This document shows, one piece after another, positions 1-7,631 of a stretch of DNA of 27,922 nucleotides. The notes beneath the pieces are model-generated. The model was not told the DNA's origin, did no database searches, and saw only the letters and a list, made by a program, of their open reading frames with translations. The first letter of the stretch is position 1. The number at the start of each line of letters is the position of its first letter. The stretch is from positions 1-27,922 of the forward strand of contig JANQGC010000179.1 of assembly GCA_028277515.1 (NCBI GenBank). Reading direction: 5' to 3'. This stretch comes from Anaerolineae bacterium (lineage in GTDB: Bacteria > Chloroflexota > Anaerolineae > Promineifilales > Promineifilaceae). A program made the position numbers and the translations under genes.

Positions 1-266
1 AATCCCTGCTCTACCTTGGGTGGAGAAACAAATGTCCCTCGCCCTTGCTTGCGCTGGATCAAGCCATCGCTTGCCAGCTCATCAAGCGCCTGTCTGACAG
101 TGGCTCGACTGACCTGGTACTGCTCAACTAATTCCGGTTCAGAAGGTAACAAATCACCCGGCCGGAGCTGCCCGTCCGCAATCTTGTTGCGCAGCAACAA
201 ATAAATTTGCTCATATAGCGGTGATTTACTTTGTCTGCTAACCCGGTCTGTCATGTCTATACGCAT
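1..266 (-). CDS. GntR-family transcriptional regulator, 5' part only (HTH domain)
   Basis: The reverse strand encodes an N-terminal winged-helix domain of the GntR family, cut off by the window edge after about 88 codons. Visible hallmarks are SPLYEQIYLLLRNKI, then GQLRPGDLLPSEPELVEQY, VSRATVRQALDELASDGL and a wing with QGRGTFVS. This pattern is typical of the UTRA (HutC-type) subgroup, whose C-terminal ligand domain would lie beyond position 1. Two in-frame ATGs are possible, at 266 and 254; neither has a strong Shine-Dalgarno sequence, and 266 is used here. It lies downstream of the binding-protein gene on the same strand, but a strong hairpin and a separate promoter lie between them. It may regulate the adjacent transporter operon; that is inference. 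Confidence 0.85.
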   Translation of the reverse strand, partial: MRIDMTDRVSRQSKSPLYEQIYLLLRNKIADGQLRPGDLLPSEPELVEQYQVSRATVRQALDELASDGLIQRKQGRGTFVSPPKVEQG

Positions 267-319
267 AGTTCTGTTTTTCTTTCTAATGACTGTGATATTG
301 GCTTAACAAAACGCGCCTA

Positions 320-348
320 AGCATAGCCGTCTATCAGGATTATTTCAA
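320..348 (-). promoter_or_regulatory. Putative sigma-70 promoter of the GntR/UTRA gene
   Basis: On the minus strand a TTGAAA box (343-348) and a TATGCT box (320-325) are separated by exactly 17 bp and lie about 54 bp upstream of the first possible start codon. This supports transcription of the regulator independent of the transporter operon. Confidence 0.45.
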
Positions 349-375
349 ATTCAACAGGAATCTAACAGGTTGAAT

Positions 376-422
376 GGAACCCCGGTTGGAGAAATTGCCT
401 CCAGTTTCTCAACCGGGGTTCC
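376..422 (-). terminator. Strong hairpin, likely terminator of the transporter operon
   Basis: An inverted repeat begins 26 bp after the stop codon of the binding-protein gene. The arms are 376-394 and 405-422, pairing GGAACCCCGGTTG with its complement plus GAGAAA/TTTCTC, with one extra base on one side and a 10-nt loop. No good U-tract follows on the minus strand, so it may be a 3'-end-stabilising hairpin or a Rho-assisted terminator rather than a classical intrinsic terminator. Confidence 0.6.
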
Positions 423-447
423 TTGTTATCAGGGAAAAATTAGCCGC

Positions 448-2544
448 TTATTCAATCTCATATTCTTGGAAAGCGACAACACCCTTATCCAGTTCCCAAC
501 CCAGCAGGTTTTCTGGCGTATCCTGATCGACCATGGTCGCCGGGGTGATCACCAGTTCCGGGACTTCCTCGCCTAATAAATGTTGGGTCACAACTTTCAT
601 CAGCACACCTGATTCATAGGTGGGAGAGTTGGCGTTGGTGGCGACTGCTTTGCCATCCATCACACCCTGGAAATCTTCCGGTCGGCCGTTGTGCGTGATA
701 ATTTTGATCGGATCATTGAGTAAGCCCGCATCTTCCAAAGCACGCACAACGCCCAGATAAATATCAGCATTCATAGCATAGACCATGTCAAACTCGCCAT
801 CATAATTGGTCAGCCAATCGTTCATGATGTTTTGCGCTTTTTCGGCATTCCAATCGGCCGGCGCTCGCTGCACGATCTCGTTGTTTGGTCCCAGGTTGGC
901 CTCAAAGCCCTCCTCGAACAATTCCACGATGCCTTGGCCTAATGCACCTTGCACAATCGCAATATTGGAGTCCGGGTAGTTCTCGGCGATATAGGAGCCG
1001 ATCATGCCGCCCATCACACTGAAATCCCCTTTGACCGTGGAGGTCGGGGTAGATGGCCCTTCAGCAGCCGTCGAGCCAACCACGAAGAATGGGATCCCCG
1101 CCTCTTCGGCTAACTGTGCCCCTCTTTGAGCCGTTTCCGCGGCAAAGGTAAAATCAATGATCGCATCATAATCCTGGGCGATGAAATCTTCGATGTTGGC
1201 CAGTTCTTTTTCCGCCAAACCTTCTGATAGAGCAACGGTCATCTCAACATTATAATCTTCATTTTCATTGATGTAATCCACGACCTGTTGCGCTGCATCC
1301 GCCTGCATTTGATAATAGGCGTCGGATGATGCCTGGATGTATCCAATGCGGAAGGTTTGTTCTTCTATAGGTTCATCCATCTCCTCGGCCGGGGCCTCGG
1401 CTTCTTCTTCCATGTCGCTTTCTCCACCTATCTCATACTCTTGGAAAGCGACAACACCCTTATCCAGTTCCCAACCCAGCAGGTTCTCAGGCGTATCCTT
1501 GTCGACCATGGTCGCCGGGGTGATCACCAGTTCCGGTACCTCTTCCCCTTGCAGATGATCAGTGACGACCTTCATCAGCACACCTGATTCATAGGTCGGA
1601 GAGTTGGCGTTGGTGGCGACTGCTTTGCCATCCATCACACCCTGGAAATCTTCCGGTCGGCCGTTGTGCGTGATGATCTTAATTGGGTTGTTTAACAAAC
1701 CCGCATCCTCCAACGCCCGCACCACACCCAGATAAATATCAGCATTCATGGCATAGACCATGTCAAACTCGCCATCATAATTGGTCAGCCAGTCATTCAT
1801 GATATTCTGTGCTTTTTCAGCATTCCAATCGGCCGGCGCTCGCTGCACGATCTCGTTGTTTGGTCCCAGGTTGGCCTCAAATCCTTCCTCGAACAACTCC
1901 ACGATGCCCTGTCCCAAAGCACCTTGGACAATCGCGATATTGGAGTCCGGGTAGTTCTCGGCGATATAAGAACCTATCATGCCGCCCATCACACTGAAGT
2001 CTCCTTTGACCGTGGAGGTCGGGGTAGATGGCCCTTCAGCAGCCGTTGAACCGACGACAAAGTAGGGAATACCTGCGTCTTCTGAAAGTTGCGCCCCTCT
2101 TTGAGCCGTCTCCGCGGCGAAAGTGAAATTGATGATCGCATCATAATCCTGGGAGATAAAATCTTCAATGTTGGCCAGTTCCTTTTCCGCCAGACCTTCT
2201 GATAGAGCAACGGTCATCTCAACATTATAATCTTCATTTTCATTGATGTAATCCACGACCTGTTGCGCTGCATCCGCCTGCATCTGATAATAGGCGTCGG
2301 ATGATGCCTGGATGTATCCAATGCGATAAGTAGGTTTTTCCTCCATTTCTTCGGCAGGTTCTTCTTCCGCGGGCGCCTCTTCTTCAGCTGGGGCGGCTTC
2401 TTCCTCACTACTTTCGGCAGGCGCTTCAGCATCACCACCCTCACTGGCCACAGGATCAGTTTCTGCGCCTGCCTGGCAGCCCACCAGGGCTATCAATAAC
2501 AATAAAGACAACACAAATACAAAATGTTTGCTAACCTTTTTCAT
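448..2544 (-). CDS. Lipoprotein sugar-binding protein with two tandem ligand-binding domains
   Basis: Extracytoplasmic substrate-binding protein (Peripla_BP_4, RbsB-like) of an ABC importer, about 698 residues, roughly twice the usual length. It starts with a lipoprotein signal peptide with lipobox LVGC (Cys23), followed by a Glu/Pro/Ala-rich acidic linker (about residues 24-71). Two binding domains follow (about 72-370 and 397-698), joined by a second acidic linker. Each opens with RIGYIQASSDAYYQMQADA and ends in FQEYEI. The copies differ at only about ten residues, with an exact 325-residue period. ATG 2544 is chosen because AAGGAG lies 7 bp upstream; a TTG at 2547 is the alternative. It is the last gene of the isomerase-ATPase-permease operon. 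The ligand is probably a monosaccharide, cyclitol or related compound, but the sequence does not name it. Confidence 0.9.
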   Translation of the reverse strand: MKKVSKHFVFVLSLLLLIALVGCQAGAETDPVASEGGDAEAPAESSEEEAAPAEEEAPAEEEPAEEMEEKPTYRIGYIQASSDAYYQMQADAAQQVVDYINENEDYNVEMTVALSEGLAEKELANIEDFISQDYDAIINFTFAAETAQRGAQLSEDAGIPYFVVGSTAAEGPSTPTSTVKGDFSVMGGMIGSYIAENYPDSNIAIVQGALGQGIVELFEEGFEANLGPNNEIVQRAPADWNAEKAQNIMNDWLTNYDGEFDMVYAMNADIYLGVVRALEDAGLLNNPIKIITHNGRPEDFQGVMDGKAVATNANSPTYESGVLMKVVTDHLQGEEVPELVITPATMVDKDTPENLLGWELDKGVVAFQEYEIGGESDMEEEAEAPAEEMDEPIEEQTFRIGYIQASSDAYYQMQADAAQQVVDYINENEDYNVEMTVALSEGLAEKELANIEDFIAQDYDAIIDFTFAAETAQRGAQLAEEAGIPFFVVGSTAAEGPSTPTSTVKGDFSVMGGMIGSYIAENYPDSNIAIVQGALGQGIVELFEEGFEANLGPNNEIVQRAPADWNAEKAQNIMNDWLTNYDGEFDMVYAMNADIYLGVVRALEDAGLLNDPIKIITHNGRPEDFQGVMDGKAVATNANSPTYESGVLMKVVTQHLLGEEVPELVITPATMVDQDTPENLLGWELDKGVVAFQEYEIE
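456..1350. repeat. Direct repeat copy A (encodes binding domain 2)
   Basis: This 895-bp block matches 1431-2325 at a constant offset of 975 bp with no indels seen at the two ends compared. The two differ by scattered, often synonymous substitutions. It encodes the C-terminal binding domain of the duplicated lipoprotein. Confidence 0.9.
1431..2325. repeat. Direct repeat copy B (encodes binding domain 1)
   Basis: Partner of 456-1350. The in-frame 975-bp period shows that a whole domain plus linker was duplicated inside one gene. The remaining 80 bp of each period encode the divergent acidic linkers. Confidence 0.9.
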
Positions 2545-2583
2545 CAACCTTCTCCTTATATATAAAAAACCGATATAAAAAAT

Positions 2584-3573
2584 TTATCCAGGGCTGCCCG
2601 ATTTGCGGATAGACCCCAAATTACTCAAGGTAACGGCGATTATTATCACGCTACCAAGCATGACATATTGATAAAATGACGGCACCCGTAGAATATTCAA
2701 TGAGTTGCGGATTAACCCTAAAAGGATAACCCCCATGAATACGCCGGGTATGGTCCCCTTTCCCCCTGTGAGAGAGACGCCGCCGATCACAGCGGCAGCG
2801 ATCGTTTCCAATGGATAAGCAACACCCATTGCTGGAGAAGATTGGCCAATTCGCGAGATAACAATCAGGGAGGTGAAAGCAGCACAGAATCCACTTACTC
2901 CGTAAGCCAATGTTTTGTTCAAATCTAAGTTGATACCTGCTAGAAAGGCTGCTTCCGGATTCCCGCCGATGGAATATAATTTTCGGCCGAACTTGAAATA
3001 GCGCGTGACAAAATAGGCAATAATCGTAATGATGACAAAATAGATGACAGGTAATGGAACAATACCGCCAACCTTATATGTGCCAAACCAGGTGAATCGC
3101 CCCTCCAGATATACGTTATTTCCATCTGGAATAATTAGGGCCAATCCCTGGTAAACGGACATAAGCCCTAGCGTAGCGATAAAAGTATCAATACGAGATT
3201 TGACGACGATCAAGCCATTCAGCAAACCAAATCCCAGACCCGCGGCACAGGTTAACAAGATTACCCAGCCATCGCTTAGATCGGAACGCAGCATGAGAGC
3301 AGCGATTGCCGCAGTAGAGGCCAAAACATTACCGACGGTCAGGTCAATACAGCCGGCGAACAAAGCAATGGCGACGCCGATGGTTGCAATTCCCAAGGTT
3401 GATTGTTGGTTAAGGACGTTAAATAGATTGTTTACCCCCAAAAATCTATCGTCGAGAAACGACATGATAATGACTGCAATGGCGATAATACCAATCAAAT
3501 AAATAACCGAAATGTTATTATCGTTAATCCAGGGAATATTAATAAACCGCTTTTCTCCGGTGCGTGTTGTCAA
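2584..3573 (-). CDS. RbsC-type sugar ABC transporter permease
   Basis: Membrane subunit of a ribose/galactose-type ABC importer (BPD_transp_2 family), 329 residues, a normal length. It has about eight to ten hydrophobic helices and the family signatures CIDLTVGNVLASTAAIAA and AAAVIGGVSLTGGKGTIPG. As the operon's only permease it presumably forms a homodimer. The start is TTG at 3573-3571: GGAGG lies 6 bp upstream, and the TTG overlaps the TGA stop of the ATPase gene in the tetranucleotide TTGA. The Shine-Dalgarno sequence is inside the last codons of the ATPase, so the two are probably translationally coupled. The binding-protein gene follows after 39 bp. Confidence 0.92.
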   Translation of the reverse strand: MTTRTGEKRFINIPWINDNNISVIYLIGIIAIAVIIMSFLDDRFLGVNNLFNVLNQQSTLGIATIGVAIALFAGCIDLTVGNVLASTAAIAALMLRSDLSDGWVILLTCAAGLGFGLLNGLIVVKSRIDTFIATLGLMSVYQGLALIIPDGNNVYLEGRFTWFGTYKVGGIVPLPVIYFVIITIIAYFVTRYFKFGRKLYSIGGNPEAAFLAGINLDLNKTLAYGVSGFCAAFTSLIVISRIGQSSPAMGVAYPLETIAAAVIGGVSLTGGKGTIPGVFMGVILLGLIRNSLNILRVPSFYQYVMLGSVIIIAVTLSNLGSIRKSGSPG

Positions 3574-5063
3574 AGTACACCTCCAATTGAATAAGTTAAG
3601 ATTTCTTCTTCGCTGATCTCATCATGATCAAGTTCGGCTGTAATTTCACCATTGCGCATGACAAACACCCGATCACACATGGCAATTAGTTCGGGCATAT
3701 CTGAGGAAACCATCAAAATGTATTTCCCTTCTTTAGCCAATTCAACCATCAATTTATATATCTCTTCTTTGGCCCCAATATCGATTCCCCGTGTAGGCTC
3801 GTCAAATATGATCACCTTGGCATCTGCATATAGCCATTTAGCCAGGACGAGTTTTTGTTGGTTTCCTCCGGAAAGGTTTCTGGCAACCTGGTCTAATCCT
3901 GGTGTTTTAATATCCAGCGTATTTACATAATGTTTGACGTTTGTATCCTCGTCTTTCTCATGAATCAGACCACCTCTTGAATTAACCAATTCAACAAGGG
4001 ATATGTTCCATTTGACTGTATGGTCGAGAACCAGGCCCGAATGTTGGCGATCTTCGGTCAATAAGGACAACCCACCCTTGATGGCCTCCGCCGGAGAACT
4101 GACGGTGATTTCTTCGTCTTCAATGTTGATTTTTCCACTAGAATTAGGATTAGCGCCAAAAATTGATCTCACCAGGTCAGTTCTGCCGGAACCGACCATC
4201 CCGGCGAAGCCTACAATCTCGCCTTTATATATCGTGAAGGAAACATCTTGCACCTGGCCCCCAGAAATATGATTGAATTCAATGGAATGAGAATAATCAA
4301 CGTCGACTTTCTGTCGTGTATAAAATTTGCTCATATCCCGGCCAACCATTTCACTGATGATCCTCTCCTCTGTTGCTTCATTTTGGCCGTGGGTATTCAC
4401 TTTCTTGCCATCCCGCAAAATCGTGATCCGGTCATGGATATTAAAAACTTCATCAAGATGGTGGGAAATATAAATAACGCCTACGCCACGGGCAGCAACC
4501 CCTCTGACCAATTCAAGTAAATTGCTGATTTCGCTGGAGCTATAAGAGGCGGTTGGTTCATCCAGGATAAAAATTTTAGCTTCGTCTGTCATCGCTTTGG
4601 CAATTTGCACTGACTGTTTCTCGGCGACGTTAAGCTTGCTCACCAATTCGCGCACATCCAAATCAATTTGCAGGTTATCTAATAACGTCTTGGACTGCCT
4701 GTTCAACGTTGGATAATCAACGAGGCCAAAGCGGTTTCTTGGCTCCTTGCCCATAAAGATATTTTCGGCGACGGTCATCGATGGAGCGAGCGCAATTTCC
4801 TGATAAATCGTGCGGACTCCTTTTTGTTGGGCTAGCTTGGGTGTAAGATAGGGAAATTCGTCTCCTCTTAAGGAGATGGTCCCTTCATCTGGCCGCAACG
4901 CTCCAGATAAAATTTTGATAAAAGTAGATTTTCCCGCCCCGTTTTCACCAACAACACAATGAATTTCACCCTCGTATAAGTCAAAGTTAAAATCGGCCAA
5001 GGCTTGAACACCGGGAAAACTTTTGTTGCACCCGCTAACTTCTAATAATTTGCTTCGCCCCAT
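3570..5063 (-). CDS. RbsA/MglA-type sugar ABC transporter ATPase (two NBDs)
   Basis: Cytoplasmic ATPase of the transporter, about 497 residues with two fused nucleotide-binding domains, as in RbsA/MglA. NBD1 has Walker A GENGAGKST (Lys45), an atypical signature (LNVAEKQSVQIAKA), Walker B FILDEPTAS and the H-loop ISHH. NBD2 has the family's degenerate Walker A (GMVGSGRTDL) but a complete LSGGNQQK signature and Walker B IIFDEPTRGID. An upstream extension to 5099 is possible. ATG 5063 is preferred because GGGAAGAG lies just upstream and the following residues begin the conserved domain. It follows the isomerase gene by about 136 bp, which hold a hairpin, and overlaps the permease by 4 bp. Confidence 0.92.
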   Translation of the reverse strand: MGRSKLLEVSGCNKSFPGVQALADFNFDLYEGEIHCVVGENGAGKSTFIKILSGALRPDEGTISLRGDEFPYLTPKLAQQKGVRTIYQEIALAPSMTVAENIFMGKEPRNRFGLVDYPTLNRQSKTLLDNLQIDLDVRELVSKLNVAEKQSVQIAKAMTDEAKIFILDEPTASYSSSEISNLLELVRGVAARGVGVIYISHHLDEVFNIHDRITILRDGKKVNTHGQNEATEERIISEMVGRDMSKFYTRQKVDVDYSHSIEFNHISGGQVQDVSFTIYKGEIVGFAGMVGSGRTDLVRSIFGANPNSSGKINIEDEEITVSSPAEAIKGGLSLLTEDRQHSGLVLDHTVKWNISLVELVNSRGGLIHEKDEDTNVKHYVNTLDIKTPGLDQVARNLSGGNQQKLVLAKWLYADAKVIIFDEPTRGIDIGAKEEIYKLMVELAKEGKYILMVSSDMPELIAMCDRVFVMRNGEITAELDHDEISEEEILTYSIGGVL

Positions 5064-5149
5064 ATTCTCTTCCCTCAGCAGCAAACCACAACGAACCAAT
5101 GACCAGTTAATGGTTTGGCTTCCCTTTCAATAATAAGTATGGGTTTTGA

Positions 5150-5184
5150 GTAGGGCGATTATTATCGAATCACCCTACTTTTTT
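5150..5184 (+). terminator. Hairpin with plus-strand T-run inside the minus-strand operon
   Basis: Arms GTAGGG (5150-5155) and CCCTAC (5173-5178) plus inner GATT/AATC form a stem with one mismatch and a 7-nt loop, followed by six T on the plus strand. In that orientation it looks like an intrinsic terminator, but no plus-strand gene precedes it. In the mRNA of the minus-strand operon it would be an intercistronic hairpin between isomerase and ATPase, with no U-tract. Confidence 0.45.
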
Positions 5185-5199
5185 CTTCTTGAATTTGAC

Positions 5200-6261
5200 T
5201 TAGGCTGGAACTTTCTCTCTCTCTGTGTGAGCAGCCTTTGTCGGAGCAGTCAAATCAGGATCGTATTCAATATAAAGCGGTTTGTTGCCTGAATAAACGC
5301 CAAGGTCATCGAAAAGTTGTCTGAAGTAGTTTCGGGAATCTACATATCGTTCATCAATATCTTTTACAGAACCTAATTGATGACCTTTAACGATGACTGG
5401 CGAACATTGTTCATGAGAAAAGAGGCCATTATAACCAATATCATCACAGGCACGGAAAAAGGTTTCCCAGGGGAGCTTGTCATGCTCTGATCCTGGCGTA
5501 CACTCTTCCCAACCATAAGGCGCGCCGCCAACCGTTTGGAAACTGGCCAGGGAAATCGTGTGTGAATACACCATCAGATCGCTCATTTTATGGACGATGT
5601 TGGTCACATCGTTAGGGTCATAGGATTCAAATAAGGGCAAATCCAATCCGACTTTCAGGCTGCTGACGCCAACTTCGTCGATCATCTCTAATGTATCATC
5701 ATTGTTGCCTGTAATTTCCGGATGGGTCTGTAAAGCCAGGGTAATCCCCTTATCTTCGGCATATTTGGCCACTTCCGTCAATGCTTCACGTACCTGGTGC
5801 CAGGCGTCCAGGAAATCTTCTCCGCGAGATACTCTCCGCGAGCGGGCCTCGAAGGCGGGCAGACCATAGCCATCTTCTCCATAGGGATTGCGGAAATAGC
5901 CCCATAAAGATGCCATGACGCGGACGATATCGCTGCCCAGATCGGCCGCCAGATCGATGCAAGCCATGGTATACATGATTTCTTTCTCTCGGGGGAAAAC
6001 TAGGACATGATCGCCCTCAACAAAGTTATTGCAACAAACGATACCACCCATTTCCAGGTCAAGTTCCTCATATAGATCTTTGAGCCGCTTGCGCCGGTCA
6101 GCATTGAGATCTAAGGGAAAACCTAAAGGACGATGGGCAAAAATACAGGCTGCGTCATAGCCATATGCGGCAGCTCTCCGAACAGAATCTTCCAGGGACA
6201 ACTTTTCATAATCTTTTGTAAAATATCCACCATATCCAATGACATCTAGACTCAGCTTCAT
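5200..6261 (-). CDS. Sugar phosphate isomerase/epimerase family protein (TIM barrel)
   Basis: Xylose-isomerase-like TIM barrel (AP_endonuc_2 fold), 353 residues, slightly longer than the usual 270-320. Members convert sugars, inosose derivatives or keto-glycosides and bind a divalent metal through Glu, Asp and His residues on the barrel rim. Candidate metal-site segments are LALQTHPE, VGLDLPLFES, MVYSHTIS and LFSHEQCSP. The start at 6261 has AAGGAG 10 bp upstream. It is the promoter-proximal gene of the transporter operon, so it probably acts on the imported compound or its first oxidation product. The exact reaction cannot be read from sequence. A role like the 3-keto-glycoside lyase or C-glycoside-cleaving subunits of this fold is possible. 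Confidence 0.82.
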   Translation of the reverse strand: MKLSLDVIGYGGYFTKDYEKLSLEDSVRRAAAYGYDAACIFAHRPLGFPLDLNADRRKRLKDLYEELDLEMGGIVCCNNFVEGDHVLVFPREKEIMYTMACIDLAADLGSDIVRVMASLWGYFRNPYGEDGYGLPAFEARSRRVSRGEDFLDAWHQVREALTEVAKYAEDKGITLALQTHPEITGNNDDTLEMIDEVGVSSLKVGLDLPLFESYDPNDVTNIVHKMSDLMVYSHTISLASFQTVGGAPYGWEECTPGSEHDKLPWETFFRACDDIGYNGLFSHEQCSPVIVKGHQLGSVKDIDERYVDSRNYFRQLFDDLGVYSGNKPLYIEYDPDLTAPTKAAHTEREKVPA

Positions 6262-6287
6262 AATTCCATTCTCCTTACGGGTAACTT

Positions 6288-6325
6288 AGTAAACGTCCGG
6301 TTGTACGGACATTCTAATGTTTACT
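6288..6325. promoter_or_regulatory. Nested inverted repeats at the transporter-operon promoter
   Basis: Outer arms AGTAAAC (6288-6294) and GTTTACT (6319-6325) enclose inner arms GTCCG (6295-6299) and CGGAC (6306-6310). The structure covers the -10 box and the expected transcription start of the isomerase-transporter operon, the usual place for a repressor operator. Confidence 0.5.
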
Positions 6326-6339
6326 TAATGTTTTGTCAA
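6311..6339 (-). promoter_or_regulatory. Strong sigma-70 promoter of the isomerase-ABC transporter operon
   Basis: On the minus strand TTGACA (6334-6339) and TAGAAT (6311-6316) are separated by exactly 17 bp and lie about 50 bp upstream of the isomerase start codon. This near-consensus promoter indicates that the operon does not depend on read-through from the AraC gene upstream. Confidence 0.7.
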
Positions 6340-6450
6340 TACATTTTTAACGAAAAGTACAAAATTAGTACAAATTGGCCAGGGAATTTCTTCAGGAAAT
6401 ATGTTGCCGTGCAAAATCAGCTTATCTATTCGTTTGATTACTCCCTTGAA

Positions 6451-6478
6451 AAGCTGGCATCCCTTTGAAAAGGGGCTT
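6451..6478 (-). terminator. Weak hairpin after the AraC gene
   Basis: Downstream of the AraC stop codon on the minus strand, AAGC/GCTT (6475-6478 with 6451-6454) and CCCTT/AAGGG form a bulged stem followed by TTTTC. It could terminate the regulator transcript, but the bulge and short U-tract make this uncertain. Confidence 0.3.
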
Positions 6479-6487
6479 CTTATTCTG

Positions 6488-7387
6488 CTAGCTGATTTCT
6501 TTTGTACGACGATATTGGGTTGGATGAGTACCCACAATTTTTTTAAATATTCTGGAAAAGTAATATTGATCGCCATAGCCTAAACTACGGCTGATCTGGC
6601 CTACGGTCATACTCGTTGTTTCTAACAACTCACAGGCACGTTGAATTTTTAACCGTATAAAATATTCAACCGGCGCGTAACCCGTTTTCTCGCGAAACTG
6701 GCGTGAAAAATAGGATCGCGACAGACATGCTTGAGAGGCAAAATCATCTAATGTGCAGCGTTCAGTAATATTGGTCAACATAAATTCGATGACATTTCCC
6801 ACATGCAATCCAATCGTGCCCTGGGGTGGAGAATAGGTGGTTGAAAAAGCGATTTGCGATAATGCCTGTTGGATCATCGCCGAAATTTTAACCAGATGGT
6901 AGAGACTATATCCTGATTTCATCACGTTGAGGGCTTCGCTGAAAAGATTGGAAATCCCCGGCTGAATGCCGATATTGCGGATCGGTTTATCAGGGGTAAT
7001 GTTCATCAGATCTAAATAAGAGAGTGCCAAATTGCCTCTAAAGTGCGCCCACTGAATCGACCAGGGAGACTTATCATCGGAACCATAACCATGAGCAATA
7101 CTGGGTTGGACAAATAAAACTTCCCCTTTGATGATATCCCATTGTTGTCCCAATGCCTTGTACCAGCCACGGCCGTCAAGACAGTAAATAACAATATATT
7201 CGTCAAATGTTTCACGTTCAGTCCTATGTCCATACACCGTCGTGAAAAAGCCCAAATTTGTGGCAAAAAAACCGGCTAACAGAGAATGTTGCTTTTCCAA
7301 GGATTCGACCACGGCCGGTGGCAAGCGCAATATTTTATAATCCGAGGAAAATAACCAATCTCGCGAAGTCTTAACTTCCTCCATCAT
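6488..7387 (-). CDS. AraC-family transcriptional regulator
   Basis: A 299-residue regulator with an N-terminal cupin-like AraC ligand domain (about residues 20-170; segments FDEYIVIYCLDGRGW and GEVLFVQPSIAHGYG) and a C-terminal double helix-turn-helix (about 195-295; CTLDDFASQACLSRSYFSRQF and TVGQISRSLGYGDQYYFSRI). Proteins of this layout respond to a sugar and usually activate transcription. ATG 7387 follows GAGGTG at a good distance; a second ATG lies at 7384. It is divergent from the corrinoid cassette at 7632 and sits upstream of the isomerase-transporter operon, so it may control either or both. A 22-bp-phased direct repeat in the divergent region suits an AraC-type operator. Confidence 0.93.
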   Translation of the reverse strand: MMEEVKTSRDWLFSSDYKILRLPPAVVESLEKQHSLLAGFFATNLGFFTTVYGHRTERETFDEYIVIYCLDGRGWYKALGQQWDIIKGEVLFVQPSIAHGYGSDDKSPWSIQWAHFRGNLALSYLDLMNITPDKPIRNIGIQPGISNLFSEALNVMKSGYSLYHLVKISAMIQQALSQIAFSTTYSPPQGTIGLHVGNVIEFMLTNITERCTLDDFASQACLSRSYFSRQFREKTGYAPVEYFIRLKIQRACELLETTSMTVGQISRSLGYGDQYYFSRIFKKIVGTHPTQYRRTKEIS

Positions 7388-7459
7388 ATGTCACCTCAAA
7401 ATACGATTATTAGCCTGAATCGGTGATGATTTGCCTAAAAAGCCCCAAAAAGGATTGAA

Positions 7460-7488
7460 TTTAACCCAGGTTATCCGATTTATATAAT
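7460..7488 (+). promoter_or_regulatory. Possible promoter of the corrinoid cassette
   Basis: A perfect -10 box TATAAT (7483-7488) has only a weak -35 match TTTAAC (7460-7465) 17 bp upstream. A weak -35 is typical of activator-dependent promoters. The direct repeats at 7539-7574, however, lie downstream of this box, so either the true promoter is nearer the gene or the repeats act differently. Confidence 0.35.
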
Positions 7489-7538
7489 TTTGCATTTGGT
7501 TGGCCAGCTTAACATGAGAAGGCAAAATAGTCCATCTC

Positions 7539-7574
7539 AACAATCCAATTGTCTATTCAAAACCATCCAATAGT
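7539..7574 (+). promoter_or_regulatory. Candidate AraC-type operator: direct repeat phased by 22 bp
   Basis: AACAATCCAATTGT (7539-7552) and AACCATCCAATAGT (7561-7574) match at 12 of 14 positions and are offset by 22 bp, two DNA turns. AraC-family proteins typically bind direct-repeat half-sites spaced by about 21-22 bp. The repeats lie 58-93 bp upstream of the corrinoid-protein start and between it and the divergent AraC gene. Confidence 0.55.
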
Positions 7575-7631
7575 GATTTACCTTAAAAATACGTGGTGAA
7601 TTTTCGGGTTGAGGACTCAAGGAGAGATCAC

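Noticed and set aside
1357..1587. Plus-strand open frames across the duplicated binding-protein gene (also 370-576, 1337-1558, 1809-1997)
   Set aside because: They lie antisense to a well-supported lipoprotein gene, occur at matching places in both repeat copies, and have no ribosome site or recognisable domain; the first also overlaps the terminator hairpin.
456..2325. Tandem repeat region as a CRISPR or satellite array
   Set aside because: There are only two 895-bp units, in frame and coding for protein domains.
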